Shown here piece after piece: positions 1 to 11,684 of a stretch of DNA of 64,000 nucleotides (its first letter is position 1; the number at the start of each line of letters is the position of its first letter). A program made the translations under genes and the position numbers. A model generated the notes under the pieces. The model was not told where the DNA came from and did no database searches. It saw only the letters and a program-made list of their open reading frames with translations. The stretch comes from Cristatella mucedo. Taxonomy: Eukaryota; Bryozoa; Phylactolaemata; Cristatellidae. The stretch is from positions 3,986,001 to 4,050,000 of the forward strand of contig WPIO01000032.1 of assembly GCA_009760855.2 (NCBI GenBank). Reading direction: 5' to 3'.

Positions 1-149
1 GCTGCAGGCCATGGAGCCCTTTCTGGCTGCACCTAGCCATATGACTCTTTACATAACCTTGCTTCATATTAAGTATACACGCGATTTTCCAATGATCCGA
101 CCCGGTTTGTAAAGGACTACCAGAATAAAATTCCAAAGTTGCTGTGAGC
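1..149. other. Unassigned sequence at window start
   Basis: No coding region or recognisable repeat is visible before the foldback element that begins at 150. Confidence 0.5.
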
Positions 150-1106
150 TTAAGGGGGAATGTCAAGAAAATACCTATGAAATTTGTCCGACAATCAAAT
201 ATGTGTTTCTGGTACCTTTCGAAAGACAAATATATTAGAACTGGGATAGGAAGTTCTGCTGATGACTTCCACAAGAAAGAAAAATCGGTAATGCCAACTA
301 CGCCTAATCCGGATGTAAATCAGAAGCAACAAATCTACAGATAAAAAATTTAACGATCTCTGCATCATATGCGATTTGTATCCCAACTTGTCGAATCTTG
401 GTAGATCGCTATACATGCTTGAAGCTTGTTGAGGTGCATAGTTATTACTTTTATACAGCTTCAGGGTTGGTTGGTGCCTTGCAAATTAAATAGCTCAACT
501 GATATTTCACGTATCGAAAAAAAATTTCAAATTCGAGTTCAGATCTGCTTTTTGTTTTAGCCTAGTCTTTAATATTTTTTATTTCGGTTTGATACATTTG
601 GCTGCATACGTCCTCAAACGTCCTGGAGCTTTATGTTCGTAATCGTGGACATATAGAACCAATTGTATCAAACCGAAATCAAAAATATTAAAGACTAGGG
701 CCAAACAAGCAGAGCTGAACTCACATTTCAAATTTCACTCCAATGCGTGAAATATTACTTTTATTTAATTTACAAGGCACCAACCAAACCTGAAAATGAA
801 GCTGCATATAAGTCACAAGTAAGCACCTCAACAAACTTCAAGCATCTATAGCGATCTACCAAGGTTCGACAAGTTGGGATACAAGCCACATATGATGTAG
901 AGATTGGTAAATCTTCTATTTGTAGATTTGTTGCTTCCGGTTTACATCCGGGTTAGGCGTGGTTTGCATAAAAAAAATTTCCTTTCATGCGGAAGTCGTC
1001 AGAACTTCCGATGCCAGTTCTGACATGTTTGTCTTTCGAAAGGTACCATAAACACATATTCGATTGTCGGACAAATGTCAGGTATTTTCTTGACTTTTCC
1101 CCTTAA
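150..1106. mobile_element. TTAA-flanked foldback DNA element (non-autonomous)
   Basis: The two halves are inverted copies of each other. The left arm (about 150-607) starts TTAAGGGGGAATGTCAAG and the right arm (about 655-1106) ends CTTGACTTTTCCCCTTAA. Matching landmarks can be followed along the whole arm, for example the TTTCGAAAG/CTTTCGAAA block near 215 and 1035, and the ATCAAACC/GGTTTGAT block flanking the roughly 50-bp centre. The arms look about 80-85% alike by eye with small indels. No transposase is encoded; short ORFs in the arms are mirror images. The flanking TTAA on both sides is the target preference of piggyBac-type transposases, but the inverted symmetry continues for GAGC/GCTC outside the TTAA, so the exact ends (150-1106 or 146-1110) and the superfamily are inference. 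Confidence 0.75.
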
Positions 1107-1539
1107 GCTCTCGGCATGCTGCAGCCAAACTGATTCACGACCGAGTGGCCAAAAAAGGGAAATAAATGGGCGAGGTGGTCGAGACCAACTTGTACACACT
1201 CATACAATGAAAAACCTCGCATATCAATCTTCTTTAGGTCTTGGTTCTAAAAAGGGAACAAGATTTTTTTAAATTGCCGATTAGTGCACTCTAACTGATC
1301 CATTTTGACTATTTCTGTTGTATATGTCATCCTATTCTTGCCTCAAAGTCTCCACAAGGTGCAATCCATTATTAAGTCTGTCACTACTAAGCTGTTAAGC
1401 TGCTTGTAGCCCCAACAGCATTGGAATGTGACCTCTCCCTGTGGTGCATAAATACTTTGACCTTGTTTGCATATGTAAATCGGGCAGAGAAGGAATTGCA
1501 GGAGAGGTGGCTTCTTAAGCTACAGATTCAGCAGATAAA
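1107..1539. other. Unassigned intergenic sequence
   Basis: No gene, RNA or repeat recognised between the foldback element and the minisatellite. Confidence 0.4.
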
Positions 1540-1775
1540 CGTGACAAATCTGCACGGGCATAGCCAAATCTGTACAAGCTAGGACCAAAATATGTGCAAG
1601 ATTGGACTATAATCGGCACAAAATAAGGCCTATATCTGCGCAAGACAGAGCTAAAATATATTGCAAGACAGCCCCAAAAGATCTTGCAAGCTAGCAGCTA
1701 AACCTGAGCAAGACGGCTTAAATGTGTACAAGACAGGACCAAATATTTTTCTGTGCAAGACAAGAGCGAATTCTC
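1540..1775. repeat. Degenerate minisatellite, about 20-27 bp unit
   Basis: A motif of the form AAATNTGTGCAAGACAGGACC recurs roughly ten times with substitutions and small length changes (for example near 1572, 1592, 1634, 1660, 1709, 1726 and 1753). It abuts the 5' edge of the LINE-A fragment that follows. Confidence 0.6.
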
Positions 1776-1781
1776 TACACA

Positions 1782-2632
1782 CCATTGCTGCATGCATTGA
1801 TGACAAACTCAAATGGATATGCGATTCATACCTCGGAAAACCCAACCCTCAAAATCGACTCTGCCAGCATATCTCCTGTTGAATCTGCATGCAATCTAGG
1901 TATCCAGCTCTAAATTGCCCTTTCATAAGACGACCACATCAGCTCCACAGTCAAGTCTGCCTTCTTTACACTACATAACACTGCTCAAATTCGGGCTTGC
2001 TTAGACAGGGACACTACGTCAGAACTGGTCCGTGCATTTGTGACAGCCTATCACATTACTTCTGTAACTCACTGCTTGCTGGTCTACAGGCACGTGCAAT
2101 CAGGCTCTCATATTTGGTACAAAACTCTGCCGCTAGGCTTATCTGTCGTGAGCGCCGAAGTTACCATAACATCGACTTCAAGGTTCAGTCACTCACTTCT
2201 AGGTTTCTTCATTCTGTGGCTCCAGCCTACCTATCAGAACTATTCCCAAACCAGCCTAGACATCGTACTACTAGCTTTTCAAACTCCACTAGTTTAGCCA
2301 TACCTCGTACGAACTTCAAAACCTTTAGAGACTGCGCCTTTAGTTCATATGCTCCCAAAGCCTAGAACTCACTACCGTCACACGTCATGACATCGCCTGA
2401 CATGACAAAATGTAAAAAGATGCTCAAAACACACCTGTTTATTACGAATTTAGTGGGTCTTAGTGACTCGTCCTTCGTGTACAAATGCTTGCACTGTGCC
2501 TGCTGCTTGCGGATATTACCATCAATCATTTGGTAATGCTTTCTATACAGCATCTGTAAAGTGCCTAGAAAGAGATTCAGCTATCTGAGGTCGATATGCA
2601 ACTGTATTATTATTACTATTGTTATTAGGCTC
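1782..2632 (+). mobile_element. LINE-A 3' fragment (L2/CR1-type), decayed
   Basis: Begins in the reverse transcriptase coding region at the GCATTGATGACA stretch, shared with copies near 22155 and 59350, and runs to the 3' tail. Shifted frames encode pieces of the C-terminal LINE domain, including residues resembling DRAFSSYAPKAWNSLP with several stops. The 3' end has the LINE-A signature (AAAGTGCCTAGAAAGAGATT then TATTATTATTA). It is heavily 5'-truncated and broken by stops and frameshifts, so it cannot be autonomous. Confidence 0.8.
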
Positions 2633-3081
2633 AGAGCTCAGGTGGGTGGCATCACATACAAAATCTTTTCTTAAGTGTGCTGATTTATGAAAAAAATAAG
2701 GCCAGATGTTTTCGAAGGCTTACTGTGATCTAAGTTGGAACTCCGTGCCTAAAGACAAGTTATTGCTTATACCGGTGGGGTAACTTTTCTTCAGCCGTAC
2801 TGCATACATCCCCTTCAGCAAAGCATCACAGCACGCCTTGGTTTGTGCTTAAGCACAAAGCAAGAGCTTGCTCTTTAAGACATTAAACCTGCATCTCACA
2901 ATCATCTTCAAACGGTTCATTGACTCAGCCTCACTCACACTATTTAACCTCCATGACAAAATGTCGAAGTGCATAAGGCCGATGCAGCTGGCCAATACTA
3001 CACTGTCAGGGCCAAGGTAACCCACCCAGCTAGAACAGGCATGGCAGATAGTTTGTGCTCAAGTTCGCCAAGACCTTAAAA
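2633..3081. other. Unassigned intergenic sequence
   Basis: No supported gene or repeat seen. Confidence 0.4.
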
Positions 3082-3264
3082 CAGTGGTTCTCAACCTTAC
3101 TAATACCACGATCCTTTAATGCAGTTCCTCATTTTGTGGCGACCTCCACTATAAATTATTGGCTGCAAAATGTGGAAATGTGTTTTCCGATGGTCTTAAG
3201 CTACCCCTGTGAAAGGGTCGTTCGACCCTCAAAGGGGTCGAAACCCACAGGTTGAAAACCGCTG
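3082..3264 (-). mobile_element. SPIN-like hAT MITE, copy 1
   Basis: 183-bp element with terminal inverted repeats CAGTGGTTCTCAACCT at the left and GGTTGAAAACCGCTG at the right. Internal blocks typical of the SPIN (SPACE INVADERS) non-autonomous hAT family are present on the minus strand: GGTCGAACGACCC, a GACCATCGGAAAACAC block, and the TGAGGAACTG block near the other end. The flanks CCTTAAAA and CCTTAAAC form a 7 of 8 match, as expected for an 8-bp hAT target duplication. No transposase, so it depends on an autonomous hAT partner. Family assignment is from memory of the consensus; the ends and duplication are directly visible. Confidence 0.85.
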
Positions 3265-3350
3265 CCTTAAACGAACTCCAACGAGTGCCTTCTGCATTTG
3301 GAGGGAAAGATGCAAATACTCGTTATTAGGCTGCATCAAAGTTTTCACTG

Positions 3351-3475
3351 GTAATAATAATAATATTGCACTTGATAAAGCGCCCTCAGAGAACTTAATC
3401 TCTTTCTAGGCGCTTTACATTTGCTGCAAAGTGATATGCAATTGAATAGTAAGTAAAATCATGCTTGAAAAATAA
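3351..3475 (-). mobile_element. LINE tail fragment, minus orientation
   Basis: Starts with TAATAATAATAATATTGCAC and carries the reverse complement of the LINE-A type tail (CTCAGAGAACTTAATCTCTTTCTAGG). Beyond the tail it keeps matching the copy at 24885-25010 (AATGCAATTGAAT...GTAAGTAAAATCATG), so the two belong to a subfamily distinct from the main LINE-A. Confidence 0.7.
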
Positions 3476-5301
3476 ACAAAATGAATAAATGAATAATATG
3501 GTTAGGGGACGGGAATATCTCCAGCAGGCGGTTCAACAAGTGTGCAAAGCAAGTTGAGAGGGTTTTATGTCTTTCAAACATTACTTAAAGCTTATTCATT
3601 GAAATTATTGTCAAACCCGAACCTAAAATCTCATGGGAACTCGGCACATCTATTGGCTGCTGATATACCTGCAGATGGGTGCTTTCATTTAGCCGAGTTG
3701 AACGCTAGCGCTATTTCAGCTATGGCAAGATATTCACGTTCATGTTCAGCCATGACTAGATGATAAAAATAGACATGCAGTGCTTTAATGTATTAAATAG
3801 CTGCAGTTACACATCATGTTAAAACAGTGTCTGTGGACTGTCACTTTGTACTGGTAGCAGCCATGAGGATTCGAATTCAACTGTAGCTATGCATTACTCT
3901 GGAGGGGGAGGAAGGGAGGGATTCTGGCCGATGTCCAAACCGGCAGAATTTGCAAGCTGAGGTTCCATCTGACCCAAGCCACTATCACCAGCATTTAACC
4001 GATGATTAACCGTGAAACAATGCTTTGATCACCGGCTGATGTTGGCAGTGCAAGGAACTAGCTGGATACCAGGTCGAGGCGAGTGAGTAGTTCATAACAT
4101 AGCCATTACATTAGAGCCTCATCAGTGACACAACTTTATTTCCTTATCTTAGTTGTAGGAAGTTGTGAAAGACTGGTCACCATCGATGAGAATGGCCAGA
4201 CAAGTGATATAGCTAGAAGTGGCCTAGATAACAAGCCCTGCACCAGTCACGCAAGCAGTATAATCGGTCTAACAGGAAACTCCAGGAACATGAGACACGT
4301 GAAACTAGTGCGCCCGAAATTTCGAGATGATGCAAACGGTTGTAAATAAAAAAAAACAGCAAATTAAACAGCATCGTCTATTTAGCAGCAGGAGAGCTTT
4401 TGTGGCTTTAAGCCAGCTTGAAGCTGGCAATAACCAACAGCCTGCTGCAATCCTTGAACCTACTATTAGGGGGTCGTGGCCTTACCACCCAGCTAAGAAC
4501 CGAATATATAGGACTGGGTGCCCCCTTGCCCTATCACGTGCACAAGCAGGTACGTGCCAATGCAAGTGCATCAAGGTACCAACCAAGTATACAAAGGTAC
4601 AGAGGCGGGCACAAGCATGCTCGAGAAAGAGTCAGTGGGTAGGTCACGTGTGCCTGAGTTTGCTGGCCTAGTGAACGCACTTGTACGCACAGCTGGGCTT
4701 GTACAAGCTGGCCACGGTTTTATAAAATACATTTGCCCTCGCGGTAGCTTTTTTTTTATGAAGAACAACTAATGCTGTGAGCACAGGGTCAATACGCCAA
4801 GGCCTCTACGAATAGAAACTGATTTACACCTATATAAAGCTTGATATACCAGCCTACTGTTGCACCGTGTGTGGTTAAAACCTAAACTGTTTTTCTATCA
4901 GGCCAGGCCACAAACATAGCAACTAGACAAGAGCATCTAGCTGCACACATAGTGCTAATACATAGTCAGACACCACCCGACCTTGGCATATCGGGGCAGA
5001 GTAAAAGAACTGTACACAGGAAGTGCTGGCTCATTAGTCGGTGGTACCACGGCATTCGAAGGTGACATTGATAAGGCACAACTTATTCGAGATAAAAGTA
5101 GAGCAGGCTTTCAGAACGAATTTTCTTACTTCCCAGCAGTGTTCTAGAATGACAAATGTATGGCTTTAAGTTAAACAAGTGAACAGCCCAAGAAAAACAA
5201 GAACTAGCCTTCTAACAAGCTTAACACTGGTGCACATCCCCTACAGCAAGTGGTTCCCCAAAAAATTCATTAGCTTTAAAAAATTGAAGTAGTCCCGCCA
5301 T
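3476..5301. other. Unassigned intergenic sequence
   Basis: Only short chance ORFs on both strands. No domain, RNA gene or repeated unit was recognised. A purine-rich stretch lies near 3900-3920. Confidence 0.4.
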
Positions 5302-5430
5302 GGTTTGGCCCAGGGGTTCGGCACTCACCTTTCACGACCGACGTTGTGGGCTCGAGCCTTTCGGCATATACAAAGCAACTGGAAAACGAGTAGGTTCTTG
5401 TATGGTGCTATACAAATGAATTATATAATT
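5302..5430 (+). mobile_element. SINE-2 (tRNA-derived), diverged copy
   Basis: The head has a Pol III A-box-like GGTTTGGCCCAGGGGTTC and a B-box-like GTGGGCTCGAGCC. It is followed by the family body (GGCATATAC..AAGCAACTGGAAA) and the tail GTGCTATACAAATGAATTATAT. Matches the copies at 20076, 42605 and 59491. Confidence 0.75.
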
Positions 5431-7734
5431 TCTTCATAAACTAGCCGTCTACCACGTGAAAGCATGTCCTGCTTCCTGGCTACACTAAGCCTCGGCTCGG
5501 CAGGTAGGTCGGCCTATATCAGCTGCTCCCAGCAATCAGTGCCAAAAGTTAAACCTGCCGGTTAGCACCCCACTGGTGCACATCAGGCAGCTGTATGGCC
5601 GGCAGAACACGGCAGGCAGCTGCTGAAAACAATGTGGCAGAACATCAATCATCACAGAAGCAAGCAGCTCAGTGCCTCACCGTGAGCGACTCTGGACTAG
5701 CCATCCAGTCTGATTACCCTCGGCAACCCAATCTTACCGTATGAGGCCACGGTGCCTGTTCAGAGGTAACATCTCCAAAGTAAGTTTGCAGCTGCTGCTT
5801 CTGTCACGGGCATCCATAGCCCGAGTGGCGGCGTTGCTACCCCTTCAGCAATCATTACAGAGGTGACTATCAGTAGTCTCAATAGACGTGAGACTAAAAC
5901 TAAACCCTAACCCATCGAGACATCGGCAATCTCATGCTCTCCCACCAGCTGACCGGTGAGCAACCAGCCCCGACAGCAACTTCCTGGTGATGGAGAATAT
6001 GCAGGCTAAATAAGCCGAGATGTCTCTAACAAGCCCAATGTTAAGATGACACTCACAGCTGGTTTAGAACGGGGGGGGGGGGGGGGTATAACAGCCGACT
6101 GTGACTGGCTTTTGGGCGTGGCACAGCAGATCCTCACCCAGCAGGACTGAGGAGCTGTGTCACCCGACCGAGTCGTCACACTGCTAAGAAGAGCTTCTTT
6201 CAAAGCTGATCAGAACATTACTTTGCTAGCCCACTAGGCAACAACCGTTGACTAACGCTTCCCTTTCATTTGCAGCAGCTTGATGGTGGAGTCCAAATGT
6301 GGAATCGCTTTTGCAATCTGTGAGCATAAGTCGAGGCTAATTGGATATATGTTCCAGCAAAAATCAAAGCTTTACGTTGTAAGCATGCCCATTTTCCAGT
6401 CATTTAAAGGACAAAGTTTGTCTGACAGTTTGACCTGTTTCATTTAACAGCCCTGCCTAACGATCGAATCGACCCTTCTATGGTTAATCTCCTAAATATT
6501 TTTGCCAGGTTAGTCTAAATGATCCCAGAAATTGATGATAATAGTAACAAAAAATGTACATAACAACCAAACTTTCTCGTGGGACAATAGCATAAACACA
6601 AAAATAAGAGCATAAAAAGTCAAGTATGAGTATTGCAATTGCAGAGAGAGATTTCCATTTTTATTCTTTTCAGCATCTGAAAATGCCTGAGAAGAGATTT
6701 ATCTCTCTTGGCTTGCTCCACGAATGTAGCATATAGTTCATCCAATATAGTGCAGATCACCTTTCCAAGGCCCAACAAGTGCATGCACCCTTCCAACTTG
6801 AGAAATTCCAGCTTCAGCCCTTGCTCTGAGATGAAGACCAAGGTGCAAAGTCATTAACAAAACCATAAGTGACAAGGATTTCCGGTGCATACATGAGAGT
6901 CAACCGGAGCTGAAGCATTCAACACAACGTCAAGCATCCTGTTTAATTAATCACAGTAGCAGACCATGACAAGTCTACTGCAATCGCATTCCAATTAGGA
7001 TTAAATCTAACTTGAAACTCTAATTGTCACAAGCCTCCCAAGCAGCATTGTAGTTTGTTAAGGCTGCACTGACTGCCGATCAATGGCACAGTACTGCAAG
7101 CATAGCAGCAGCGAATGCCAGGCAGCCCAGAGCGCTGCTTACAAGCATGACTAGGTAATTCGACTTACAAGTTGCTGTTGCTGGTGAAGCTGTTGCTGCT
7201 ACTGCTGGCACTCCATAGTCGAAGGTACTAAACAAGCCTAAGGTTCATGATGCTGCCACCAATCTGCAGAGGCAGATCTCGGATCATGCCAGATAATTGG
7301 CAGCTTGAGCTGAGCTAAGGTCACTTGCTCATCACACTCCACTCGTGCAAACGCCCCACCCACACATTGTGCAAGCGAATACCAGGTGGTGAACAACTAT
7401 GATCACCTAACCTCCCACTCTTCAACCTCCGAGAGCCAGCTAACAAGCAAACCAAGCTAGATGATACACTTAAGCTCATTGGCATAGCTGAGCCCTGGTC
7501 CCTCCTGCCAATCTTCTCGTGGGACCACTCCGGAGGGCTCTTGCTGACATGTAACTCAGCCCTCTTATATAGCAAAGCAAAAAAACCATAGGCATTACAG
7601 CGGTCAGATTCACCCTTAGCTTAGTCCTGTCTACACCAAGCTGAGTAGCTCACGACTTTTTCAGTAGCTTCACAAAGTTATGCAAAAGCTGAGCTTGCAA
7701 AACCCTTCTCTCTATACACTAAGCAGGCTGCTTG
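5431..7734. other. Unassigned intergenic sequence with a G16 run
   Basis: No gene recognised. An uninterrupted run of 16 G lies at 6071-6086. The small ORFs on both strands show no recognisable motif. Confidence 0.4.
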
Positions 7735-8095
7735 CTATGACTCAACTATTCGGTGGAAAACACTTGAAAAACGTTGGCTACAGCAACATTTACTCTGTGG
7801 GTCATAGACTGTGGAACTTACACAATTCTTGCGCAATGACATATACTCTCCTGCCGCCGACTGTGGCACATCCTTTGCACCCGTCCTGATCTGCTATTTC
7901 CATGTTCCTCACTATCAAAACTGCTCTGCTGACTTGGCTATTCTTCTCATTTTCTCTTTGTTGCATGAGATAAAGTGCTGGCTACCGTATGAGCACAAAA
8001 AGTCTCTTAGGCTGTGGAAAGTGCTATAGAAAACTTTTGCCTAACACTCAGCTAGTCTGTGTAACTTTGGTTACAGACGGAGATGCATTATATTT
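7735..8095 (+). mobile_element. LINE-B 3' fragment
   Basis: Aligns by eye with the better preserved copy at 41590-42057: the TAGACTGTGGAACT block (LINE C-terminal RLWNSLP motif), TATACTCTCCTGC.GCCGACTGTGGC, TTCTCTTTGTTGCATGAGAT, and the GTTACAGACGGAGATGCATTA end. Frames are broken. Confidence 0.75.
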
Positions 8096-8263
8096 CATAG
8101 TCGTTTGCTAGCCGTTATGATGCAGGAGTCATGCATTTCCGATCTGGTGGGGTACACACACCAAGTAGGCACGAGCATGTAATGTACCCTCCCCCACGTC
8201 TGTCACTCCACATAGCCACATCAACTAAGCGGTTTTGCGAAGGAGAGTTTTGCATAGGGCAAT

Positions 8264-8720
8264 CAAAGCCTAGGAGGCATTCGGTGGCAAACACACTTCA
8301 TCTCAGACAACAAAGAGAAAGTGTGAATCATAGCTGAGTTAGCAGGGCAGTTGTGGTGGTGGGTAGCATGGAAGTAGCAGCTCAGGACTGCTGGAAAGAA
8401 TGTGCCAAAGCGGGCAGCCAGAGAGTAGATGTTGTTGCATATAAATTGTGGAAGTAAGTTCAACAGTCTAGAAGCCGAAGAACAAACGCTTCTGTTGCTA
8501 ATAGTCTTTAAGCAGAGGAATGGAACAGAAAATTCATTCTCCATACAGGACCTGAGGGCACCAGGAGGCTGAAACTAGTGCAGCAGTTCAGCCTCCTGGT
8601 GTGAAGGAGCCAAGCTGTGGCGGGCCGTGTGAGTCAGCACTATAGAACTTTGCTCCGTATCAGTTGCACTCAAGCGAAAGCTACAGAAGTTCCTTCAGCA
8701 AAGGATACACATGGCCAAAC
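8264..8720 (-). mobile_element. LINE-B fragment, minus orientation
   Basis: The minus strand encodes VPFLCLKTISNRSVCSSAS followed by a decayed RLLNLLPQFI. This corresponds to the C-terminal (G)DRSFSSVGPRLWNSLP block of the copy near 41720. It continues through the TTCTCTTTGTTG block at the 3' side. It lies head to tail with the opposite-strand LINE-B ending at 8095. Confidence 0.75.
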
Positions 8721-10233
8721 TTTTGAAACTTATTAATTAGTTGCCTAGCAGGCATATTCATCACAGCTGTAGTGGCCAAGTGGCTTTTTTGCTAGCCCAT
8801 CAATAATGCAATTGCAATGATCTAGCCGAGACAGGACTGGGGGTAGCTATTTAAATCATTTGCGGGTCTTGGGTCTTGTCCAGTTCAAGGGATGAAGGTA
8901 CACACGGCAAGCAACAGTACAGCCATCAGGTGCTGCCGAAGAAAAAGGGAGCAGGGGAATGAGGCGTGCAGCAAGCTGCCCGGCAGCAGCCATGCAGCTC
9001 CACTGGCCAGCAGGCAGTCACGTGGAAGTCGAGGCAGGTATTGTACTCAATTCATGGACCGATAACCATCTGGAACGGCAGGCTTGGCACGAAGACAATA
9101 AATGCACCATATGCTCCACTAAGACAAAGCCAGACCAGTGCAGCTATCTAGCAGGACATAGTTAAGCAGGCACTAACAAAAGTCCTTCGGGAAAATCACC
9201 ACCGTCAGCTACAACAGAGCCAGGTTGTGAAAAAGGGGCCGGCTTCGCACAAACGGGATGGGCCTTGCAGGCTGCAGGACCACCTCACGCTGGCTTGAGC
9301 TTCCGGCCGCGCCGTGCTCTTTGTCCATCGGCAGGTGTAGAGAATGAGGGGGCACCTCTTTGCTGCGACTGCCCTCTCACTTTTCCCTAGCTTTATCAGT
9401 CGATGGGGGGGCTGTTGGCTACCTAACGAATAGCTTAAGCTGCTGCTTCATGGGCTTTGAGAGCACTTTGGAAAAGTAGTCAACATAGGACCAACTAGGA
9501 AACAACTCGCAGCTGTATGAATTCACATATGGAAGGGGCATGTCCCGATATGCATGGGTTAGGAGTTGTCTCTGGCTTAACTTAGCTACTGGCAGTGTGT
9601 ACAGGTTGGATGGCACCTCGAGTCCTTCCTCATCAACCTCATCACAGCATTTCAAACCTCTTCCTTATCAACACACACAGCCGTAATTTCAGCCCGGGGC
9701 TTTAGAGGATTGGTCAGCAGTCCGCAAGCACAGTCCTTCAAGAAATATTTTTCTTCGCAGATTCTCAGCGTCTACATCTTGCATCGGAACACGGGCAATG
9801 ACAACAGAGATGCAGGATGCCGAGCTATGCACTACGTTCTGCAATGCAAACAAAGCATGTGCACGACAGCAGCATCAGCGTGTGGGTGCTGTGGGTGAGC
9901 GATGGCTGCCAAGTCTTAGTGCCTAAAACAAGAGCAGTACTCACAAAGTCTCCTCTTGCATCCTGAGCCATGATTTAATGCTGGTGAACGTCACAACGTC
10001 AGCGTAGGTAGTTTATACGATACTAGGGGAAAAGAAGAAAAGATTCGTAAAAGTTGGTCACATGCACAAGTTATGTAATCGACCAATAGAGGAAAGGCAC
10101 TTGCAGTGGCAAACATTGCTTTTGTCATACATGAACCACCAGATCCACGGTCAGAAAGCAGCATTAGCAAGTAAATCTGAAGCAGCAGCAGCAGTAGCAC
10201 AAAATAGAAGCTAGCAAACAATCTAGGATATTA
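8721..10233. other. Unassigned intergenic sequence
   Basis: No supported gene or repeat seen; only short ORFs on both strands. Confidence 0.4.
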
Positions 10234-10360
10234 CCCCGACCAAGCTCAGGGTGAATGTCTGCTGGCTGAAGTCGTGGGCTCGAGCCCCGTGGCATAGGCA
10301 AAGTGCTTGAATAGAGATTAAGTTCTATTGGGATGCTACACAAAAGAATTTTATATTTTT
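10234..10360 (+). mobile_element. SINE-2 copy, A-box half degraded
   Basis: Contains CCCCGACCAAG, the B-box region GTCGTGGGCTCGAGCCCCG, GGCATAGGCAAAGTGCTTGA, ATAGAGATTAAGTTCT and GCTACACAAAAGAATTTTA, as in the copy at 59491-59640. Confidence 0.75.
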
Positions 10361-10987
10361 ATTCAAAGAGATCTCTGCTGTATAATAATTTTCGGTACTT
10401 CGAAAGTTCACCGGCTGAGCAGTGATCACTGTGACCTAGTTTGTAAATCTCCCACTACGATAGGACCTCATTTACTGCAGCCCAATCGCCAGTGACCTCA
10501 TTTACATTTGCAGCCTAATCCCATATGATCCGATAGATGAGGTGACTAAGGACCAAAGAAGATACCAACAGCAGCTCCAATGCAGCCAAGAAAGAGACCA
10601 ACAGTATTTATTAGCAGGAATATGAACTTGTTGTCATTGCAAAAGCTTTATTTACACATGGATTCGTTCTAAATTACTAAAAGTAACCATGGAATGACAG
10701 ACAGAGGCCAAAACTAAGAGTCAACAAATGTACCAAGTTGCTACCTACAAAGGTGGGCAGAAGCTCTGTGGCCTCAACTTGTCAACTTGTCGTGGCTCCG
10801 ATGGCCCTTACACATACTACTACCGACGAAAGGTCGAATAACACTCTATATAATACTATAATAATCTATAATTTAATATATCTATAATCTATATAATACT
10901 CTAGGAAGGCCATGTACAAACATTCGTTGAATGAGTATCATAAATCTAATGCAAAGCTGGTGATATAACTGCGCTTATCTCTTAGAT
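10361..10987. other. Unassigned intergenic sequence, AT-rich patch
   Basis: An irregular TATAAT/CTATAATCTATA patch at about 10845-10905 looks like degraded simple repeat. Nothing else recognised. Confidence 0.4.
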
Positions 10988-11163
10988 CAGTGGTTCTCAA
11001 CCTGTGGGTTGCGACCACTTTGGGTGTCGAACGACCTTTCATAGAAGTCGCCTAAGATCATCGGAAAACAAATTTCGCACACAATCATTTTATGGCTGGG
11101 GGTCGCCACAACATGAGGAACTGTAGTAAAGGGTCGCGGCATTAGGAAGGTTGAGAACCACTG
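10988..11163 (+). mobile_element. SPIN-like hAT MITE, copy 2, with perfect 8-bp TSD
   Basis: 176-bp element with ends CAGTGGTTCTCAACCTGTGG and GAAGGTTGAGAACCACTG. It is flanked on both sides by TCTTAGAT (10980-10987 and 11164-11171), an exact 8-bp duplication close to the hAT target preference. Internal blocks are TCGAACGACC, CGCCTAAGATCATCGGAAAA, GGTCGCCACAACATGAGGAA and GGGTCGCGGCATTAGGAAGG, in the order of the SPIN non-autonomous consensus. The orientation is opposite to copy 1. No coding capacity. The intact target duplication implies a clean insertion. Confidence 0.9.
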
Positions 11164-11684
11164 TCTTAGATGAATGCCGTTGAGAATGGCTGAGGCTTTC
11201 ACCAGGATAGCCATGGTCACAGCTATGACTCACTTTCTAAGCTGCTAAAACCAAGCATTTTATAGCCCATAAAACCTATAAAAAAACTATTTAAAACCAG
11301 CACATTGGGCCTCACATTGTGGTCTTATAAGCAATACATAAGTTATATGCATCTCCTCCGTATAAGTAAACAGCCAATCCTTGAGATGGTATTCGTGGGA
11401 TGAGGGCACATAGCTCCGACCCAGTTGCAAGGGAATAATAAGCATAAACAGCCAATACAAAGTTATTTGATACCGACACAGATGGCTATAACAGAACCAC
11501 AAAGAGATAGTGATTAATTGATCAAAGGGATCGACACAGATCAATGAATCAATCATCTTTCACATGTAGTGTCTCAACCATTAAGAAATAGGATATGTAA
11601 CAGATCAAAGGCACCGTCTTTGGCAAATAACCAGTGCCAAGCGATCAGCCACTGTGAATCACAAGTTGAGCCACACAGGATGTT
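11164..11684. other. Unassigned intergenic sequence
   Basis: No supported feature. Confidence 0.4.
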
